Of a DNA stretch of 64,000 bases, positions 12,084 to 25,317 are shown in pieces. Source of the stretch: Datnioides undecimradiatus. Lineage: Eukaryota; Chordata; Actinopteri; Lobotiformes; Datnioididae. The notes under the pieces were generated by a model. That model was given only the letters and a program-made list of their open reading frames with translations, was not told the origin of the DNA and made no database searches. Every line of letters starts with the position of its first letter. Position 1 is the stretch's first letter. A program made the translations under genes and the position numbers. The stretch is from positions 15,192,016 to 15,256,015 of the forward strand of contig WARS01000011.1 of assembly GCA_008933995.1 (NCBI GenBank). Direction: 5' to 3'.

Positions 12084-15000
12084 CTCCCCATGTTTTCAGT
12101 TTGAAGCTGACATCTCAATAGGTCCTGTTGTATGCTGATATGTGGGGATAATAAATGTTATAAATGTATGAGGTGAGTTATTAGAAAGCCTGTTAATTAC
12201 AGGGGTGGGATGTGGTATAAATCTTGCAGATTAGAGGCTGGATGTATAAGCAAAACAATCTGCAAGCTCAACACTTGGTACTTTAGAGGCCCCATGGTAA
12301 AAGTGCTGGATAGCCACAATGTCAAGACATGGCATGGAGGCCATGGAAGATTCATACTATAGGTAGGGGGGTGGCCATGCGCAGAGAAAGAACGACTGCA
12401 GTTCGTTCCATGTTTTCCATGTGATACTGAATTACAGCCATATGTTGTATATTGCGTGACCCCAAACCAAAGAATTTAGCATTTTAGCTTAAGGTGCTGA
12501 TATAATGGCAGAGGAACACAAGCTTGATGTTAAGACTTACTTTCTGGCTTACAGTGTTCTATCTCATGTGGCGTAAACTAAAGCGTAACTAAATTTACAT
12601 TAGGTATGTCCATCATTTCTGTCAATGTCTCTCAGCAACACTACAAACCTCAGTTTTCAGTGTCCTTGCAATATATGGTATGTGACTGTACATAAAAATG
12701 ACCAAAATTTGTTTCCCATTTCAGTTCAGAATGAAAAGTCCAGGAAAACACTTTGGGCGAAGTAACAAAAATACTCCTTTTCATCTCTGGCAGCTGTTTG
12801 ATTGACAGGCAAACCTCCAGCGTGCTGGTGTTACACCACTGTAAGAGACACTGCAAACAAATATGCGCTGTATTCTACGTGTCATGGTGGACTGTTGTAG
12901 GCAGTATTGAAGGGTGAGGACGACACCTGCATCTACAACGACCACAATGACACTTTCAGGTACATTTGCATGCTGTTTAAATGTGCTAAATGAATTAGCT
13001 GAGCAGCTAATTGTCTCGCCACCCTGAAAATTGGTATTAGGAACGCACCTTAACCCAGTGACTAGTTATACAAATTTAAGCGGAAGCCATTGTGAAACCA
13101 GAAGAAAATATACATTTCTCCCTTTTTTGTCGTAGCCACATGACTTGTGATTTATAGAGCACACACTCTGTGAATGCTACTGAAGAAAAGAACATTGCAG
13201 TTTATTTCCACTTGGAACTGGTGAGCACAGTGCTATTAATACTATTAGGCAATAGATAAGTTGTAATAAACAACAACCATCTTTTAAATTTGTGTGTATG
13301 TTTGACTCTTGGCCATTTTCCTTCCATTCTCAATATAAAGTAATGTCCGGTTATGGAAACATGCAGGTCTGATGTCTGTGAAGACCAACAGAGAGGAAAG
13401 AAAGTGAAAAAAGGTACACAAACAAACACAAACATTCTTGCTGGGTGAGAGCAGGCGAGCCTGGGTAATGAGAACAGGTCAGGAGGGAGGCTGATGGCTG
13501 GAGTTGGAGAGACAGGTCTAGGGTTTGGAGTATTCATGCACAATGGGCCATAAGAGGCTCCTTTCTACCCTGTGGCAGGCCCTTTCACAGGTTCCTCCTC
13601 CCCAGCCTTGAAAAGGACCTCACATGCGTCCCCACTTCCCTGTCAGTCCACTTTCCTTTCCCATCACTCCCCAACAGCTGTTTCTGGGTGGCGTTTTGTC
13701 ATTATTTGGACTCATTTACGGCCCCCTGCCTGTGAAGAGCTTGGTCTTGTTAGGGTTGTTGTGGTAGCTCTCTCACATTTGGTTTCAAATATGTTGCATG
13801 TAAGTTATTTGATGGTTTGGCTGTTGACAAGTGCTGGTTAAACTAATTGGGTGCTCATAGAAAAAAAACACAAGCCTCCAGTGTGAGTGAACACTTGAGC
13901 ACATTTTTCAAAAGTGACGTATTTATTTATTTTTTTCAGAGCTGCCGTTTCGACATTGCAGGAATGGTTTTCTTTAACCATAATATAATGTTGCTGGCAC
14001 AAAATGTTTGAAAGAGATATTTCCTAATTATGACTGGGGAGCATAATCTGTGATCAGATATCAAATGAAACCAACAGGGCATGTTTTCGTGTGGAGAGCA
14101 AAACGCTGCTCTGCAATTTTGGCGAAGCAATGAGATGTCTCCGACACTCACTGACACTCGCTCTGACTCGAAAAGACAAGGCATCATCTACCACAGTAGC
14201 TCTGACATTTTCTGGGCTTTGGATAAACAGGTGCACCACCGCGACCCTCATGGAAAGAGTCTTACGTCTAGAACTAACCCACTATCACTCCCAATCCACA
14301 TAAAGACCTTGTGGATTGCACAAGAGGACAGTGGTGGATATATCACGTGAAAAAGTGATATGGCATAGTGTAACGTTTCTGCGCCAGAAGACCTATAGGG
14401 GAGCCATGTGTGGTCATAGTGGTAAAGGGAGGCCTCACAACGTTGGCAGGCACGTGTACTATACACCGCCAGATGCTGCCTCCACTGTCATTTGTTTGAG
14501 GCAGTTACAGATTTAAGGGTCTACCTGCTTGCTTCCCAATCAGACGACAGTACACTGTAAACGTACGATGTAAATCAGGTCCACTTTCATATCAGTTCGA
14601 CTCTGATTCGTTTTAGACTTATGATAACAATGCCTCAGCAACCACATGTGAAACTAAGAGCTAAAATTAGCAAGCTAGCCTAAATTAGCCTTCTGGACTG
14701 GCTTAATAAGTATTACAAATGTTACAGCTTAGCTATTCATTTGAAGATTTTCCCGTTGCCGTGCATTTCGCATTTGGACACTGCTTGTGGGTTATGGAAT
14801 GCTTTTAGTGGTCAATATAATTAGTCGCTGTGTAAACACGTGGAATTTGTTACAAGGATTTCAGTTATCAAAGCTGTTCAGCAGGTTTTTTTTTCAGATT
14901 TTTCATATTTTCATTGCTTTGTTGTTGACTTTGATTCAAGCTGTGTTTTGTGAATGAGGGTTCTGGTATGGCCTCCACTACGATCAGTAATCTTAATATT

Positions 15001-16888
15001 TTGTGACTTACAAATGTTTTTCATCACAGTGGGAAATGAGCTGTAACATTATAGAGGGGAAAGCTTGGAAGTTGTGTATTTAGCCATATTCTGGGTGAAA
15101 ATATGACTGTTTGGAGCACACTGAGCAGAAGATGGAGAGTGGAGCTGAACGGAGAACTGGATTATGTTATGATTTGAGAAGCTGGTATTTTTTCCACTGT
15201 GAAAAGTGGTCAGTACTGAAATCCAGTGGGGCTGACATGAACTCAAACTGGCGTGAGACTGGAAACATAGAGCAAAAGAACCAATGATGTGATACTTATT
15301 GATCCAATCCAATGGATCAGTGTAGGTGCTTATGAATACAGATCCTGTATTCAAAATAGTCCCTGGACTCATTTTTTTAGTGCATTAACAATGCGTCATG
15401 CTACCTACATTGATTATCAAGTGACATCAGTGCAATACAGATTTAGAAATAGACTATAACTAATGCTTAGGTACTGGAAGCTGTGTTGGGAAAGAAAAAG
15501 TAGGAGTAGGGACAGAACATGACTAATAAAAAAGTGTCTTTGCTTGATGGTCACACGAGACTTAGAAAATATAGAGCTGCTTCTTCGGGAACAAACACCA
15601 TTTAATCAACACACCAGAACTCACGGTGATAGCTCTTTCATTCAGTAGCAGCTGACAACTCAAACAAAATACCTCCCAAGCTCTCCTTCCATCATGGTAA
15701 TGGGAAGGTCATGGCTAATGGCGGAATCAGGGCCATAGGATTTCCCTGCCTGTGTATGTAAGCGGCCATGCCAGTCATGAGGCCTGGGTCACAACAGCCA
15801 TTCTAGTCGGCGGTCACCATGGTCCAGTTGCTAATGATTGAGTGTGTTCCTTGCGCTGACACTAAGTGGTGAGTCAGGTCAAACGGCCATTCAGAGGAAT
15901 TCCATCTCGGACATTCCAATGCCACTGTTCCCTCAGGTTCACATCGCAGAGGGTCCGAGGGAAAAAAGGTCGAACAATGTGATCTGGAATCTGGGAGGGA
16001 GTTTGCCACCGCTTGTTCACAGCTCCAGAGATATGAGTTAAACATGCGGAATGTTAATCTATCAATGTGTGGTCATGGTGCGTTTTTGTAAGCGGTTGTG
16101 ATTTGAATCACGAGGCCCTGCGCTTGTGCCCAGGCCCTCTCAGCCTATCAGACGTGATTAGAGGTAACCAGTTCTGACACCCTGATGGCCATGAGAGACA
16201 TCCCTTGCCCGCCAACAAAGCCACATGTCACACACGGCCATCTTGTTTTCTCCCCGCCGGCCTCTGGAATGTAGTTCATCCCCTCGGCCTCCTCAATAAG
16301 TCCATTCTACAAATTCAGGGTCAGAGGCTATTGAATCTTAACTCTTCAGGAAGATGCAAAACAGCTCCCAGCATGTGAAACTATGTAGAACGAATGCATT
16401 TTAGCACCCTTTATCTGCCCCTCAATAGACTGTCTTCATTGACACCGGCATTCTGAAGCCTGTCTTGGTAAACTTGTCTCCGAAATGAAACGGTGAAACG
16501 GCGGGGAAGACATACGCGATCATCAGCTCAACCTCCTTTAATGCTAACGATACTCCTGCAATGGAAACGTAAATCTGAGGATTTTAAAGTTCATCCAAAC
16601 AGCCAACATTGTTCAGAGTTGTTTGCGTGAAGAGCATCTGAGACGCCGAACCTTGAGTGTACCAGTCACAACCTTCTTTGGTTTCTCATTTGAAGGAAGT
16701 GAAAAATGCATTTTTTAATCGCAGTATGCAGGGATAGATCCATGCCATGTTGGAAAAACATTTGCACCACAGCTCTGGTTTGTGGCTGGCTATTGTACAG
16801 GGAGTGGTATTTCACTTATGAAGTGATTCCGTTACAGCTGTCCCCTCAACCATCCCCCCTCTGCACGCACTCACTTACTCCCATTCAA

Positions 16889-16889
<1 letters not shown>
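12084..16889. other. Non-coding, nothing firmly recognised
   Basis: No exon, RNA gene or confident repeat is seen. One perfect POU octamer lies just beyond the left boundary at 12964-12971. The stretch 14640-14760 has several TTAGC-type words that may be a fragment of the same dispersed repeat seen at 9.4 kb, but it is too short to call. The block 15660-16330 is GC-richer and repeat-free and could be a conserved non-coding element. Confidence 0.45.

Positions 16890-16935
<46 letters not shown>
16890..16935. repeat. (CA)n microsatellite
   Basis: An uninterrupted CA run of about 23 units, one of the two longest CA runs in the window. Confidence 0.97.
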
Positions 16936-16937
<2 letters not shown>

Positions 16938-19840
16938 CAGAACCATTTAAACACAGTTCTCCATAAACACGTACAAATCAGTTCCAACGGGTGCTCCAGC
17001 AAAACTCAGACATGGACCCAGACCCACAGCTCTCAAAAACAGGTTATTTTAGAAATGACATGATATGCCAAGTTGCACATCTGCAGTCGGATCCTGCCAA
17101 GCTGCCATGTGAAATACGATCTAATGCTGGTCTGCCTGATTCCAATGAATGACATCCTTACGCTCCTATCTGTTGAATAATGCATTTCACTTAAGTCTTC
17201 ATATGGGGGGGCTCTCTGGCTGGGTGGGGGGAAACAAATCTTGAAAGGATTATTGTATTTACTTTCTTTGGCGAGGCTCTGAATTGGTATGGGAGGTAGT
17301 TGTGGCTTTTGTGGTCACGTGTTTATTGTTTATGCTTTGTATTTATCCTTAATTAATGCCGTGCTGATGACTGCTGTCACAGACACCAGTGAACAACGGT
17401 CGGGTCTCACGCAATGTGCGGATGATTTCCTCCCCACATTCAAGGCCTTGGAGAGGAGCAAAACGCTTCCTCCGGCTTGTCTCTTTGAGCCGGAGCAGGA
17501 AGACAGATGCTCTAGAAAAACACACACCAAACCAAAGACTGTCAATCTGTGTTCCCGCTACTCCTCAAGTGCACATCTTTTTTGGAAACCCTCTTCGTGT
17601 TTTCTGCATGCGCTTTGGAGCAAAAGGAAGTTCAAAGACGTGTTTTTCAGCATCACAATAGCTGCACACGTTTTCCCCAGATGAAGGCTTGCGATCCAGA
17701 TGCAGATCAGTTACGGGGGTCAGTGCAAGGTCTGCCTGACCCCCCTCTATGCGGCTACTCCATTCAACAAATCTCTGTCATAGGATTATTGTTTTCAAAT
17801 GATCTGCTCTCTGATAAATGATGTGTGACCAATTTTATAATAATGCAACTTGTCTTCTCTGAGAAATGGAATCCTTAGTTTTCATATAGATGGAAGCTGA
17901 GTAAACACGCTGTGTGGCATTAAAAGTGACTGACACTTGATCATAGTCTCCCGTGTCTATAACAGCTTTGTCGTACAATATGTGCGGTAACATATTCTAA
18001 ACTCAAACAGCTGTAAATCTTTACTTGTGACAGTACAACTATGTTTACCAGCTGGTTGGTAACATGGTTTACCTGATGTTCGGAGCTGAAGCTGGCGAGG
18101 TCGTCTGCACCGGGTTTATCCGTGCTTTATTTCAGACAAAAAAGCTACATTAGGACACCAAAGAGTAAAGTTGTGGGTTTTAAAACCAAAACACTGAGCT
18201 AAAAGATGCTGCAGCCCTTTAAAGATCTGGGAGAAATGGCTGTGTTGGGCAGCAATACACTACAAGCATTACTTTCACATTGCATGTGATAAATGTTGAT
18301 TGCTTCAGGTTTTTATGTAAGACATGCATAACAGTATGTGACCAACATGGATAATATAAGGGAGCAGCTATAACACAGTCCGACAACAGATGTTGAGAGC
18401 AGAAAACTTGCTCCTTGCACAACATTGCAGAGTTTATTGGCATAAAGTATTAAGACTAAAGTATTAGACAATTTAAATGTCAACAGCTGGTTATCTCTGT
18501 AGAGCACAGTGCAGTGTACAGTCCCGTGTAATGCGCATTTTATACCCGTTCTTTGTTTCTTCTTTCTGGAATTAGACCTCTTTTATATAGTTTACAATAC
18601 ATATGTTAAACACCCTTGTGGCTTGCTAACTCAAGCATGGGGAACTGTTTTCTGGAGATGTTGACTCACCCTAAATATACTCTTCTCTATTTTGGTTTAA
18701 GCGCTTAACATGTCACGGCTGCTCTCCCCTATAGAGGAAAACACCGCTACGCTTCATTTTTGCCTGGGGTCAGGATCTCCCCGAGGGAGAGAGCGGACAG
18801 TTTTCTCAACCCGCCGTATCAGCAGGGTCATCCCAACATGTATAATCTGTAATGCACAGCTGCCTTTTACTACACACTACTATTCCACCACTGAGGCCTG
18901 ACATTGCCAAGGCCTGTGGTGGCCTGGGCGGTGTAGGCCTCAGAAGTTTGTTTTTGTCTCGTGGGCTCCAAAATCATATCTCACCACCTGAGGACAGGAG
19001 CGCCTGGCTCCATGATTCACTAGTTTACTGTGGGAGATTTGAGGAGAGAGGGTGGATGACTTCTCTTTGGATTACATGGACCGCAGCACTTTACTATATA
19101 GTTTCTTTGTTTAACATGTCTTGTGTCATGGGGGAGGATATATTGAGTTTCAAGTGTAATTTGAAAATGAACTAATTTTGTAGCTTACTGTATATGTATA
19201 TATACGGTTGAGTCAAAGCCAAAACGGCGCAATTACATACCTCAAACTAAATTTGAGAAAAAGATAGGAGGCAGACACTGAAGTCACAACATTCATAAAA
19301 TCACACGAGAGAACACACAGAAAGAAGAAATATCAGTCGAACACAGCGTGGACTCAAAACTTCAATTTCTAATCTGCTGAGACATCTGAGAGTCTAACCC
19401 TGTATATTTGTGGATTCATTTGGTCAACTGAAGTTTACTTCAACTCAGGCTTGAGTTGCCGGGCCATGTTGACAGACTAATCCTTTATTAATGTGGTGAG
19501 AAACAGAGCCCGGAAACCAATCCAGGCCAAAGAGGACCAGCCTTAACGTGGTCTAAGATGATAAAAAAAAACAAAACCAAACAGTAGTTAAAATTGTGTG
19601 CCCAAATTGTAAAATATAAAGACTACAGGATAATTGAGAATAAACTCGCTTTTCCTTGTGCAAAAAAGTCAAGATCAGTGCATCCACTGAAGGCATATAG
19701 CTGCAGAATGTTGATGAGACAATAAACCAGTTTTTATTTGCACAAGGAGGAAAGTGCATCTTTCATCACTTCTTCCACAGTGCCCAGGGCTGCTTCCTTC
19801 TTCGTGGTGTGGCCAGCACCCATCCAGCCACACAGGAAGC
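16936..19840. other. Non-coding, nothing recognised
   Basis: Reading frames near 17289-17821 are open by chance and have no domain, signal or family that I recognise. No repeats beyond short homopolymer runs are seen. Confidence 0.5.
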
Positions 19841-19920
19841 ATCTTCCACTCCCGGCTCCCCTTCTCCCTCCTCTCCTCCTCCTTTCCCTCCTTTTTCTCT
19901 CGGTCTCCTCCTCACTCGCC
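19841..19920. repeat. Polypyrimidine tract (C/T-rich)
   Basis: Almost pure C and T on the + strand, made of TCC and CTTT words. Mirror-like purine/pyrimidine tracts of this kind can form triplex DNA, and they open frames rich in Ser, Pro and Leu that should not be taken as genes. Confidence 0.85.
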
Positions 19921-19986
19921 CATGGTGGAAACTATTAACAGGGCAGGGTTCCATGGAGCAGTGTGGCGAGGTTATCGTTCACACAG

Positions 19987-20033
19987 CTTTCCCTCTCCCT
20001 TTCCCTCTGTCTCTCTCCATCTCTCCTCTCTCA
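19987..20033. repeat. Second polypyrimidine tract
   Basis: A further C/T-only style run (TTTCCCTCTCCC and CTCTCTCC words) about 70 bases after the first tract. Confidence 0.85.
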
Positions 20034-20310
20034 GTACAGTAATCCTCAACACGCAGCCCAATATAGCGGGGGAGACTCACTGCCCTCTGTTTTTAAACCT
20101 CCACAGCCGCAGGGTTAACGATTTTTCCTGATACGCGCGTGGTGAAAATGCGTAAGACTTGACCTTTTTTTCATGGGCCTCAGTGTGTCACAGGCAGGGG
20201 TGACATGGGAAGGAAAATGTGATGGCTGAAAAACAGTTTTGCAAAGTGTCAACGGAAGAGTAATGCATGGATGTAGAGATGAAATCCTTTGTGGCAGTTC
20301 AGACTTTCAG

Positions 20311-20995
20311 AGGAATAGTTCAGCCTTTTGGGAACTATAGTTATTTCTCCTTCTTTCCAAGAGTGAGAGGAGAAGTACGCTCCCTAACTGCCGGCTTTTA
20401 TGTGCATTTTAAAGTGATGCATAAAAATGCCAGAAATAAAATATATAAAAGATATAAAAGGCTTTTCAAGCTGTCGTAACAGATAAAATGGCTTATCGAA
20501 CAACTGAAGAGGTGATAAAAACTGGTAAAAATGTATATATTTTCCAACTGACCTCAGTGTCACGGTACCTGATTCTGCTTCCTCTCCTCTTCCTCTACAG
20601 AGCAGTCGCGTCACGCTGACATGCTGTTAATGTTACATGCTTTCTCTAAAGTTGGCTGACCAGAAAATCCAGATGTCAATTATAAGAGCAGAGGTTTCAG
20701 AGTTGCACAAGTCCAGAGTAGCAAGTGTTTTTTCTATCTCTATAACTGTAGTTACTGATTAAAACATTGCAGGTTATGATGAACAAGGGAAGGAGCAAAT
20801 ACATGCCATCATATGTCAGAGTCATTTGATGGAAACATGAAATATGTATATTTCATTTTGCAAAACCTTCGGAAATTCGGCTGCTTGTACTGTATGAAAA
20901 CGCAACTAATCTCATGCCCTCGTACACATTAAATATGGAGCTGGAGGCCGGATATGTTCAGCTAACTTGAGGCCAGGTAACTATAGTAACCTGGA
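20311..20995. mobile_element. Degraded, interrupted copy of a teleost dispersed repeat
   Basis: The segment 20311-20385 begins AGGAATAGTTCAGCCTTTTG and resembles the outer arm of the element at 9.44 kb (fish consensus as I recall it: 'aggaatagttcgacattttgggaaat...gagttagatgagaag'). The continuation expected a few bases later (CTCATG...TTAAATATGGAGCTGGA) appears only at about 20908-20950. The simplest reading is one arm split by about 520 bases of unrelated sequence. No target-site duplication could be seen at the junctions, so insertion is inferred, not shown. Confidence 0.4.
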
Positions 20996-21002
20996 AGCCT
21001 CA
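20968..21002. repeat. Long imperfect palindrome / hairpin
   Basis: Bases 20973-20994 form a 22-base palindrome around the centre ACTATAGT, with one mismatched pair (20 of 22 symmetric positions). The symmetry extends outwards as TGAGG (20968-20972) paired with CCTCA (20998-21002), leaving a 3-base bulge. The structure could form a cruciform in DNA or a stem-loop in RNA. Confidence 0.75.
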
Positions 21003-22330
21003 CTGTCACGACAGGACTTGGAAGTCAATCTAAAACCACGAATTGTAGTTATTTCATTTCAGGTGCTTAACAGGAAACAAATGAATGAGAGTAAGTAATA
21101 TTTAATAAGTTAATGAGTTTCGATCCTCTCGTCCTACTATGTGAAAGGAAGCATGAATAACCCAAAATGTTGGACCATTCCTTAAACGGATTTATTGTAC
21201 ACATGCAAATGGATGTGGCAATATATTCTTCTGTGTATTTCCATCCCTCCCATACAACTTGAAATTCAGTCCCCCTCACTGTAATGTACCTGCTCACACA
21301 CACAGTGTACTGTAGCGCAGTCTGTCCTCTCACTTCTAATCTCTCAGCCAGCCTCATCGTCCTGCTTTCCTCCTCCTCCTCGCCCTCCTCCTCCTCCCCA
21401 GGCTGCTGAAAAGCTGTCATTGACGAGAACACTGCGAGGGGGTGAGAGGTGCTTGGGCCCCATGGGCTCGTGTGGCAGCTCCACTGAAAGACTCCCATTT
21501 AAACACACACACCTGTTAACAAACAGCAACAATGGGCTGCATGGCTGCCAGTTCAGTGAGCTCCATACCCTGACCCCACTCCCACCCCTCGGCCCCCTGG
21601 CGGATATTAAAGAGCCTCTATTTACCCATACTGGCACACATCTCACAGGCCCCCACAGGGCCTTGCCGGCCCAGGGTGCCCTCAATTCACCATTGTGCAT
21701 TGGTGATGGAGAACTAGGTGGATGGATGGCAAGGAATGCTGAGGTACAGTGAAATGCTGGATGGGTGTTAACATTAAATTGAAATATAATGTTAAAATAG
21801 AAACTTGCTGTGGTTACTTTCACCACTCTGTTGCGGATGGTGTCGAAACTGCGTCGTGGCTGTGTTGAATTTGCTGGCGTTTTGTTGGATGTGCTAACAT
21901 GTCGTTACCCGTACCCCTGACTTTTTGGATTTTCAGCAGGAGGTGTCGGAAAACAAACCACAGGCGAAATGAGATAGCGGCTGCCAAGAGCTCATGGCAG
22001 CATCCCTTTTTGATGTCGGCTCTTTCTGTCATTGTTGAGCAGAATTCCCCAAGCTTCGGCTTGTTCTCCCTTTAATATGAGTCGTGTTGCGCCCACTTTG
22101 CTGTTACTGCTCTTTATTGGGCCAAATACTATGCTTTGTTGTGTTAAGAGTAAGCGCTTTTGTTCTTTTTGTGGCGTTTTCAACAAGTCCTCTGAATTAA
22201 ATGACAAAAACTGACATTTGTAGTTGCCGTCCGGACCAATGTACACGGGCGCACATGAGCGTTCCCAGGGTGGCATCTTTCAAAAGGCCATACGGCACAA
22301 TTTGTTCAAATAACCTTTTTTTATGATCTG
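21003..22330. other. Non-coding with a TCC repeat; GC-richer block 21360-21760
   Basis: A perfect octamer lies at 21203-21210 and a TCC tract at 21368-21400. The block 21410-21720 is repeat-free and GC-richer than its surroundings and opens long frames on both strands, but none has a recognisable protein signature. Confidence 0.45.
21368..21400. repeat. (TCC)n imperfect trinucleotide repeat
   Basis: About eleven TCC/CTC units with one CGCC interruption. Read on the minus strand it encodes Gly/Glu runs, the source of a spurious Gly-rich frame. Confidence 0.9.
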
Positions 22331-22510
22331 AAACCACCAAAACTTTGGTGAGGTTTAGACATATTGGATCATGGTCAGAAGATGGTAATAGTCACGATTT
22401 AAAGAAAACAACACCGTCGTTTGGTGAGAGACAGGAAGCAAACAACAGTTTCCCATGTCAAAGTCACAGGCTATGCTGGCCCCACCGTCCACACTGACCA
22501 CCTCCACAAG
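22331..22510. mobile_element. Degenerate copy of a common teleost dispersed repeat
   Basis: The order of words matches a repeat that I recall as frequent in fish genomes: 'accaaaac..ttggttaggtttagg', then 'gatcatggt', then 'gtctcccatgtcaaagtc', then 'ccaccgaccacctcc'. Here these appear as ACCAAAACTTTGGTGAGG, GATCATGGTCAGAAG, TTTCCCATGTCAAAGTCAC and CACTGACCACCTCC. The family name is not known to me and the ends are approximate. Confidence 0.4.
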
Positions 22511-25294
22511 ATGTTTTGTAGTTTTATAGCAATGTCACATCACATTATCTGGCCTTTGCAGTCAACAGTCATAATTCACGTGGCCACAAAAAAGTACAGT
22601 AAACAGTTCATTTTAGGCATTAAAACACATGACTAACTTTGTTTTCCCGGGGCTGTTTTTCTCACAGTTTTCATGACAGTTTATTGAAGGACTTGTGCTG
22701 GGCATCATTTATAAATGTGACTTCTTAAAATGCAGTAATTCTGCGTGCATGCAGAGTCAACAGCACAACATTTTTCTTCACGTACTGCTTATTTTTAAGC
22801 ATATTTATGAGTGCGAACAGGTGAAAGTATCTCTTTTCCTAAAAAACAGAAAGGAAATATCACACAGAATATTAGATAACGTTATTTTTTGCAAGAGGAA
22901 TGTTTTTTTTTTCTTTTTTTCCTATTCCTTTAATCAATATCTGGCCTCTTAGAATCCCACACACAGTCCAAAACTCAAAGATATTCATTTAACAGTGATA
23001 GAAAACAGATGTTTGACAATTTTCTTGAATTAATTAATTATGAATTGATTGTCTCACTCGCCAAGTCATCCAAAATAGTGGCAATCAAATCTGATGATCC
23101 CAGCCATAAAATCTCAATTGACCCCTCTAATTAAGTCTGTAAAATCTTTTGACGATAAGGAAATATGTCATTATTGAGACCAAAAGTTTTTGCGGCGTGA
23201 ACAACCTTAGACGTGAAGCCAGCAGGGACCAGCCACCGCTGATGGCCACTATTCTTCAGAAGGGGCCGCTCTCCAGTTCGGCTGTGACCACTCCTTTTGT
23301 GTTCTCTGAGGGGGGCCAGCCATTCAACCCTACGGGACGGATAATAGCCTCGCTGGCCTGCTCCCCCTCCACTCCCCACCACTGCTCCATCCTCCCATAA
23401 AATTCCCCACTTTAATTGCGTTCCCTGGAAGCCAGTAGGAGAAGAAGAGGAAAAACTTAGAGGGAGGAGGGAAAAGAAAGACCTCTATAGTGGGTAGCCT
23501 GTATTCATCCCAGGCCTATGCATTGCAAACAACAAACTGCGAACCACAGTCTAGGAAGAAAGAGGCGCAACGGTCAAAAGCAGTGGAGGACTGGCCCACC
23601 AGTCTCCAATTCAGCAGGCCCTGGCTTCTTTAATAACTGATCGAGTTCACAATTAAACCCTGCTCGCTGGTAATACAAGTCTCCTTAGAGGCTCAATTGC
23701 CATTGGTGGGAGACAGGGCCACTGTTGTGTCCCGGGGATTAAAGCAGGCAGGGGGAATCAAAAGCCATTTTACAATACAGTAATCAGCATGTTTTCCCTC
23801 TGAAAGGCCCTCTGCTCCCCCATTTAGAAAACACAGAGCATTACCTCCTTTCTGCTCTGTACAAAACCCATTCAGCCACCCGCTTTATTTTATGGATTAA
23901 TCCTATGTGTTGTTGGGAGACCTAGGGCTCTGTGAAACAGGGGGGCGGAGGTGAAGAAGTGTCCACTCCAGGCAGGTTGATGAGAGTGGAGAAACCCATG
24001 ACCTGGCCAAGGACACATTCCCCAACTCGTACCTAAACCTACTGTTTGCCTCCTAAGAAAATGTCAAACGCCCATGTGATTGATGATGGAGGATGTATTG
24101 TGACATAAAGGTTTGAATTTTGAGCAAGTTGAACCATCCAGAAATCCAGGATCCTGTTACATACAAACAACAAAGTGTAGTTATTAGAGATGTTGGATAT
24201 AGATTGGTTAACTGTTGATAACTTCCACTTTTGAAAGAGATTAAGAGGCAGACCACCAGAGGTTAGTGTGTTGATGTTACAAGAGAGTAAATAGTGATTC
24301 ATATTTTGATTTAGATTTATGCAAAACAGCGGGAACACTGTCCCGTTTTGATGAAAACTAAGCTAACTGCTAATTTAAGTTTGCTGGCCCATCTTCCTGT
24401 GCAGAGAGCAGCTGTGCACAGGCCCCTTGAAGTGGCTTAGGCGTTGCCAGGTTGCATTAACAGGTCTGAATTATATGAAGTCTGCAGGTCTGCGCTTAGC
24501 ATGGTTTATGTTTCACAGATAAAAACATACAAAAATTATAGCTCCAGGTGCGACAATTATTCAAAATCAAATTTGAGACCAACGCAAGTTACGGAAGTTT
24601 CCCATGAGAAACAACAAAACAGGAGGAGGCTGAGAGATGGTCCCATTGGAGAAACCGGGGAAAAACAACTGTTGGTAAGTCTGGTTATAAACATGATGAC
24701 TGAATTATTTCACCAAACACCAACTTGACCAAATCAAAATGAATTACCTAAAATAGGACCAGAAGTCCCCCTGTGGCAAAGGAATGAGTCTAGACAAAGT
24801 CCAAATGTGGGTGTCGAAATTAACACTGCTGCTGAATGACAAATCACAAAGCCTACTCAAGTGAAATGTATTTATGAGCCTCAGTCAGGACAACTGGCAT
24901 AGTGTAATATGAAATTCATTATCAGCCGTCGCATGATGTGAGACCAAAGACTCAAGATCAAAAAGTCATTTTATGGTCAAAAATGTTGACTGATGTAGAA
25001 ACTCCATGCAGTCTTAAACAAGAAACAGCTGGTGGAGAAGGGAAGCAGACAGATGTGTTGCAGCAGTGAAACAACAATGCCATTTTTTCCTAATAATGCT
25101 ATCAAAGGATCTATTATATGGCCTGTTTTTCCGTCGTGTCTGGGCATAATGTATTGTGAAAGGCGAGATCCATGTATTACAATGGGGAGAGGAAGTATTC
25201 GATGTCGCTCTCCTTAAGCTTCCTGATCAAAACCACATACATCTGATTCAGTTTATCCTGCGTCATCCACAGCCGTTCACTTCATTGATCTCCA

Positions 25295-25317
25295 CAAAAA
25301 AAAAAAAAAAAAAAAAA
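25295..25317. repeat. Poly(A) run, 23 bases
   Basis: An uninterrupted A run. It produces a run of Lys codons inside a chance reading frame at 25156-25560. Confidence 0.95.

Noticed and set aside
17293-17300. GAGGTAGT, the let-7 seed, here and at 52668-52675
   Set aside because: The following bases do not match any let-7 mature sequence and no hairpin partner is visible. In human the let-7b cluster is on the other side of WNT7B.
21344-21826. The longest open frame of the window, 160 residues on the - strand
   Set aside because: It includes the Gly-rich translation of the TCC repeat, and no domain, signal or family is recognisable. Composition explains the open frame.
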